Assembly (NCBI GenBank): GCA_934256695.1 | Contig: CAKQPE010000122.1 | Location: 1-5,675 of the forward strand | Length of the DNA: 5,675 nucleotides | DNA from: an uncultured Eubacteriales bacterium | GTDB taxonomy: Bacteria > Bacillota > Clostridia > Lachnospirales > Anaerotignaceae | Direction of reading: 5' to 3' | Shown here: positions 4,490 through 5,675 of the stretch, in pieces | Layout: each line of letters opens with the position of its first letter | Position numbering within the stretch: the stretch's first letter is position 1 | The notes under the pieces: generated by a model | Databases searched by the model: none | What the model was told of the DNA's origin: nothing | The model's input: the letters and a program-made list of their open reading frames with translations, nothing else | Position numbers and translations under genes: made by a program

Positions 4490-5491
4490 TTATTTCTCCT
4501 GTGCTGTTTCTAAAAAATCAATCACCTTTTCAGCCGTTTTTTTCACTATATGACTTTCACTTTTCGTTGCTGTTACTGCAATTTCGTATGCTTTTTTATT
4601 CCTGTACTTCATTAACGAGCATAGAGCATTTCTTTTTATAACTGCCGCACCTCTCCAGCCCATAGCTGTTTTGCCGTATCTTTCTTTAAATTCTCTTTGG
4701 CTTAGATTTAAAATTTCTTCCGTTTTCGGCATACACTCGTCTATGTCGGTGCAAATTTTTTCCGCATATCCCGTTTTTCTGCAAACTCTCTGGCATACAT
4801 CACAGCCGTATAAATTATATCCTATGGTTTTCATTTCTTCCAAACTAAGCTCTCTTTTTACCTGAGTAAGATATGATATGCATTTTTCCGTTTCAAATCC
4901 ATTCTCGGTTATTGCTCCCGAAGGACAACTTAATATACATCTTCTGCACTCTCCGCAGCTTTCTTCGTTTGTTTTGCTTGTCTCTAATTTAAGACTTGTT
5001 ATTATATATCCTATAAAAACTGCCGCACCGCCGTTTTTTGCTATTATACAGCCGTTTTTTCCTCTGTAGCCTACTCCGCTTCTTATGGCAACACTTCTGT
5101 CGCTTAAAGGCCCTGTATCACTGAAACATAAATATTCTCCGCCGAATTTTTCTTTCATTTCTTCCGCAAGTTCTTCCAAAATTTTCTTTATATATATATG
5201 GTAGTCCTCACCTATTGCCCCCATTGATATATAACTTCTTATTTCGTCATCTCGTTCAATATCGTATTTTATGTTAAATCCCTGTGCAATACATATTATG
5301 CTTTTGGCATTTTCCATTGTCAGCCTTACATTTATTCTTTTTTCAATATTTCTTTCGACAAATCCCTTTAATATCTCTGCGTTTTTTTCCAAATCACTGC
5401 GTATTTCTTCAAAATTGTCTGCATTGCAAATTCCTATGTTGTCTATTTTGTTTTCGTCAGCGTATTTCCTAATAAATTCCTCTGCCGTCAT
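4490..5491 (-). CDS. queG: Epoxyqueuosine reductase QueG
   Basis: QueG performs the last step of queuosine synthesis, reducing epoxyqueuosine to queuosine at tRNA position 34, using cobalamin and two [4Fe-4S] clusters in the cytoplasm. From the ATG the protein has 333 residues. The N-terminal QueG domain includes IGEDYH (93-98), DTGPLSDRS (125-133, with Asp125 probably the family's catalytic acid) and SGVGYRGKN (138-146). The double-cluster ferredoxin-like region has Cys179, 182, 185 and 189 (CGECRRCILSCPSGAI), then Cys204, 230, 233 and 237. The GWRGAAVIKRNAL motif (278-290) leads into a short HEAT-like tail; E. coli QueG is longer, about 380 residues. After the last cluster Cys the usual Pro is Arg (VCRKTG). 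A TTG two codons upstream (5497) is an alternative start: AAGGA (5503-5507) lies at spacing 5 from TTG but 11 from ATG. It overlaps the deacetylase gene by 23 bases and abuts recU. Confidence 0.9.
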   Translation of the reverse strand: MTAEEFIRKYADENKIDNIGICNADNFEEIRSDLEKNAEILKGFVERNIEKRINVRLTMENAKSIICIAQGFNIKYDIERDDEIRSYISMGAIGEDYHIYIKKILEELAEEMKEKFGGEYLCFSDTGPLSDRSVAIRSGVGYRGKNGCIIAKNGGAAVFIGYIITSLKLETSKTNEESCGECRRCILSCPSGAITENGFETEKCISYLTQVKRELSLEEMKTIGYNLYGCDVCQRVCRKTGYAEKICTDIDECMPKTEEILNLSQREFKERYGKTAMGWRGAAVIKRNALCSLMKYRNKKAYEIAVTATKSESHIVKKTAEKVIDFLETAQEK

Positions 5492-5675
5492 TTTCAATCA
5501 GTTCCTTCATTTTGCTTATGGTTACAAATTCAATGCCTTCCGACATAAGTTTCGGCGTCATCTGTTTTATTGCCTGTGCCGTTATTTTTCCGCCTTCCGG
5601 CCCTACGTGTCCTATGGCTATGGCAAAACCGTTTTTCAACGCTTTTTCTTTTGCTTCCTCCAGTCTTTTGGTTAC
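5469..5675 (-). CDS. Divergent polysaccharide deacetylase (YibQ-like), C-terminal part
   Basis: The 5' part lies beyond the right edge; 68 C-terminal codons and a TAG stop (5471-5469) are visible. The fragment begins VTKRLEEAKEKALKNG and carries the family's AIAIGH motif (18-23) followed by a Gly/Pro-rich turn, then ITAQAIKQM and SEGIEFVTISKMKEL, which match the end of the NodB-like barrel of the divergent polysaccharide deacetylase family (YibQ type, Pfam Polysacc_deac_2). Members are usually exported or membrane-anchored and thought to act on envelope polysaccharide, but substrates are mostly unproven; a signal peptide cannot be checked here. Its end overlaps the queG start by 23 bases, and its last codons contain the queG ribosome binding site, so it is probably the upstream member of the same transcript. 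Confidence 0.85.
   Translation of the reverse strand, partial: VTKRLEEAKEKALKNGFAIAIGHVGPEGGKITAQAIKQMTPKLMSEGIEFVTISKMKELIENDGRGIY

Noticed and set aside
1..5675. CRISPR array, tRNA, rRNA or insertion sequence
   Set aside because: No spaced repeat series, tRNA cloverleaf, rRNA segment, transposase frame or long terminal inverted repeats were seen on either strand.

Overview
The window looks like a low-GC, strictly anaerobic Firmicute of class Clostridia, probably a Lachnospirales or Eubacteriales gut-type lineage. The reasons are a bcd-etfB-etfA cluster of the fermentative type, a RecU resolvase (a Firmicutes protein), strong AGGAGG-type ribosome binding sites and AT-rich spacers. The species cannot be named from the sequence. 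All recognised genes lie on the minus strand, so transcription runs from high to low coordinates.

Right-hand block (3955-5675): the C-terminal end of a divergent (YibQ-like) polysaccharide deacetylase overlaps queG (epoxyqueuosine reductase), and one base after the queG stop follows recU (Holliday-junction resolvase). The overlap and the one-base gap suggest one co-transcribed, translationally coupled unit. Its promoter lies beyond the right edge of the window. The three functions (envelope, tRNA modification, recombination) share no obvious pathway.

Spacer (3303-3954): about 650 bases without a conventional gene. The right part (3566-3954) is extremely AT-rich. It contains a possible extended -10 promoter, short palindromes and a direct repeat, but no convincing terminator for recU. 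The left part holds a good candidate promoter (TTGACA at 3560-3565) for the next operon and a leader of roughly 240 nt. The leader has two tiny overlapping reading frames with their own ribosome binding sites, a terminator-like hairpin inside the second one, and a pair of mutually exclusive hairpins just before the bcd ribosome binding site. This is the least ordinary part of the window.

Left-hand block (138-3288): bcd (short-chain acyl-CoA dehydrogenase), etfB and etfA, each with a strong ribosome binding site and separated by 47 and 50 bases, close with a strong intrinsic terminator at 138-167. Together they would form a flavin-based enoyl-CoA reductase complex. In such anaerobes this typically couples NADH-dependent crotonyl-CoA reduction to ferredoxin reduction (electron bifurcation), though the exact substrate cannot be read from the sequence. 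The other butyrate genes (thl, crt, hbd) are not adjacent on the visible side. Positions 1-137 hold no gene that I can support, only a small GC-rich hairpin flanked by a 6-base direct repeat.
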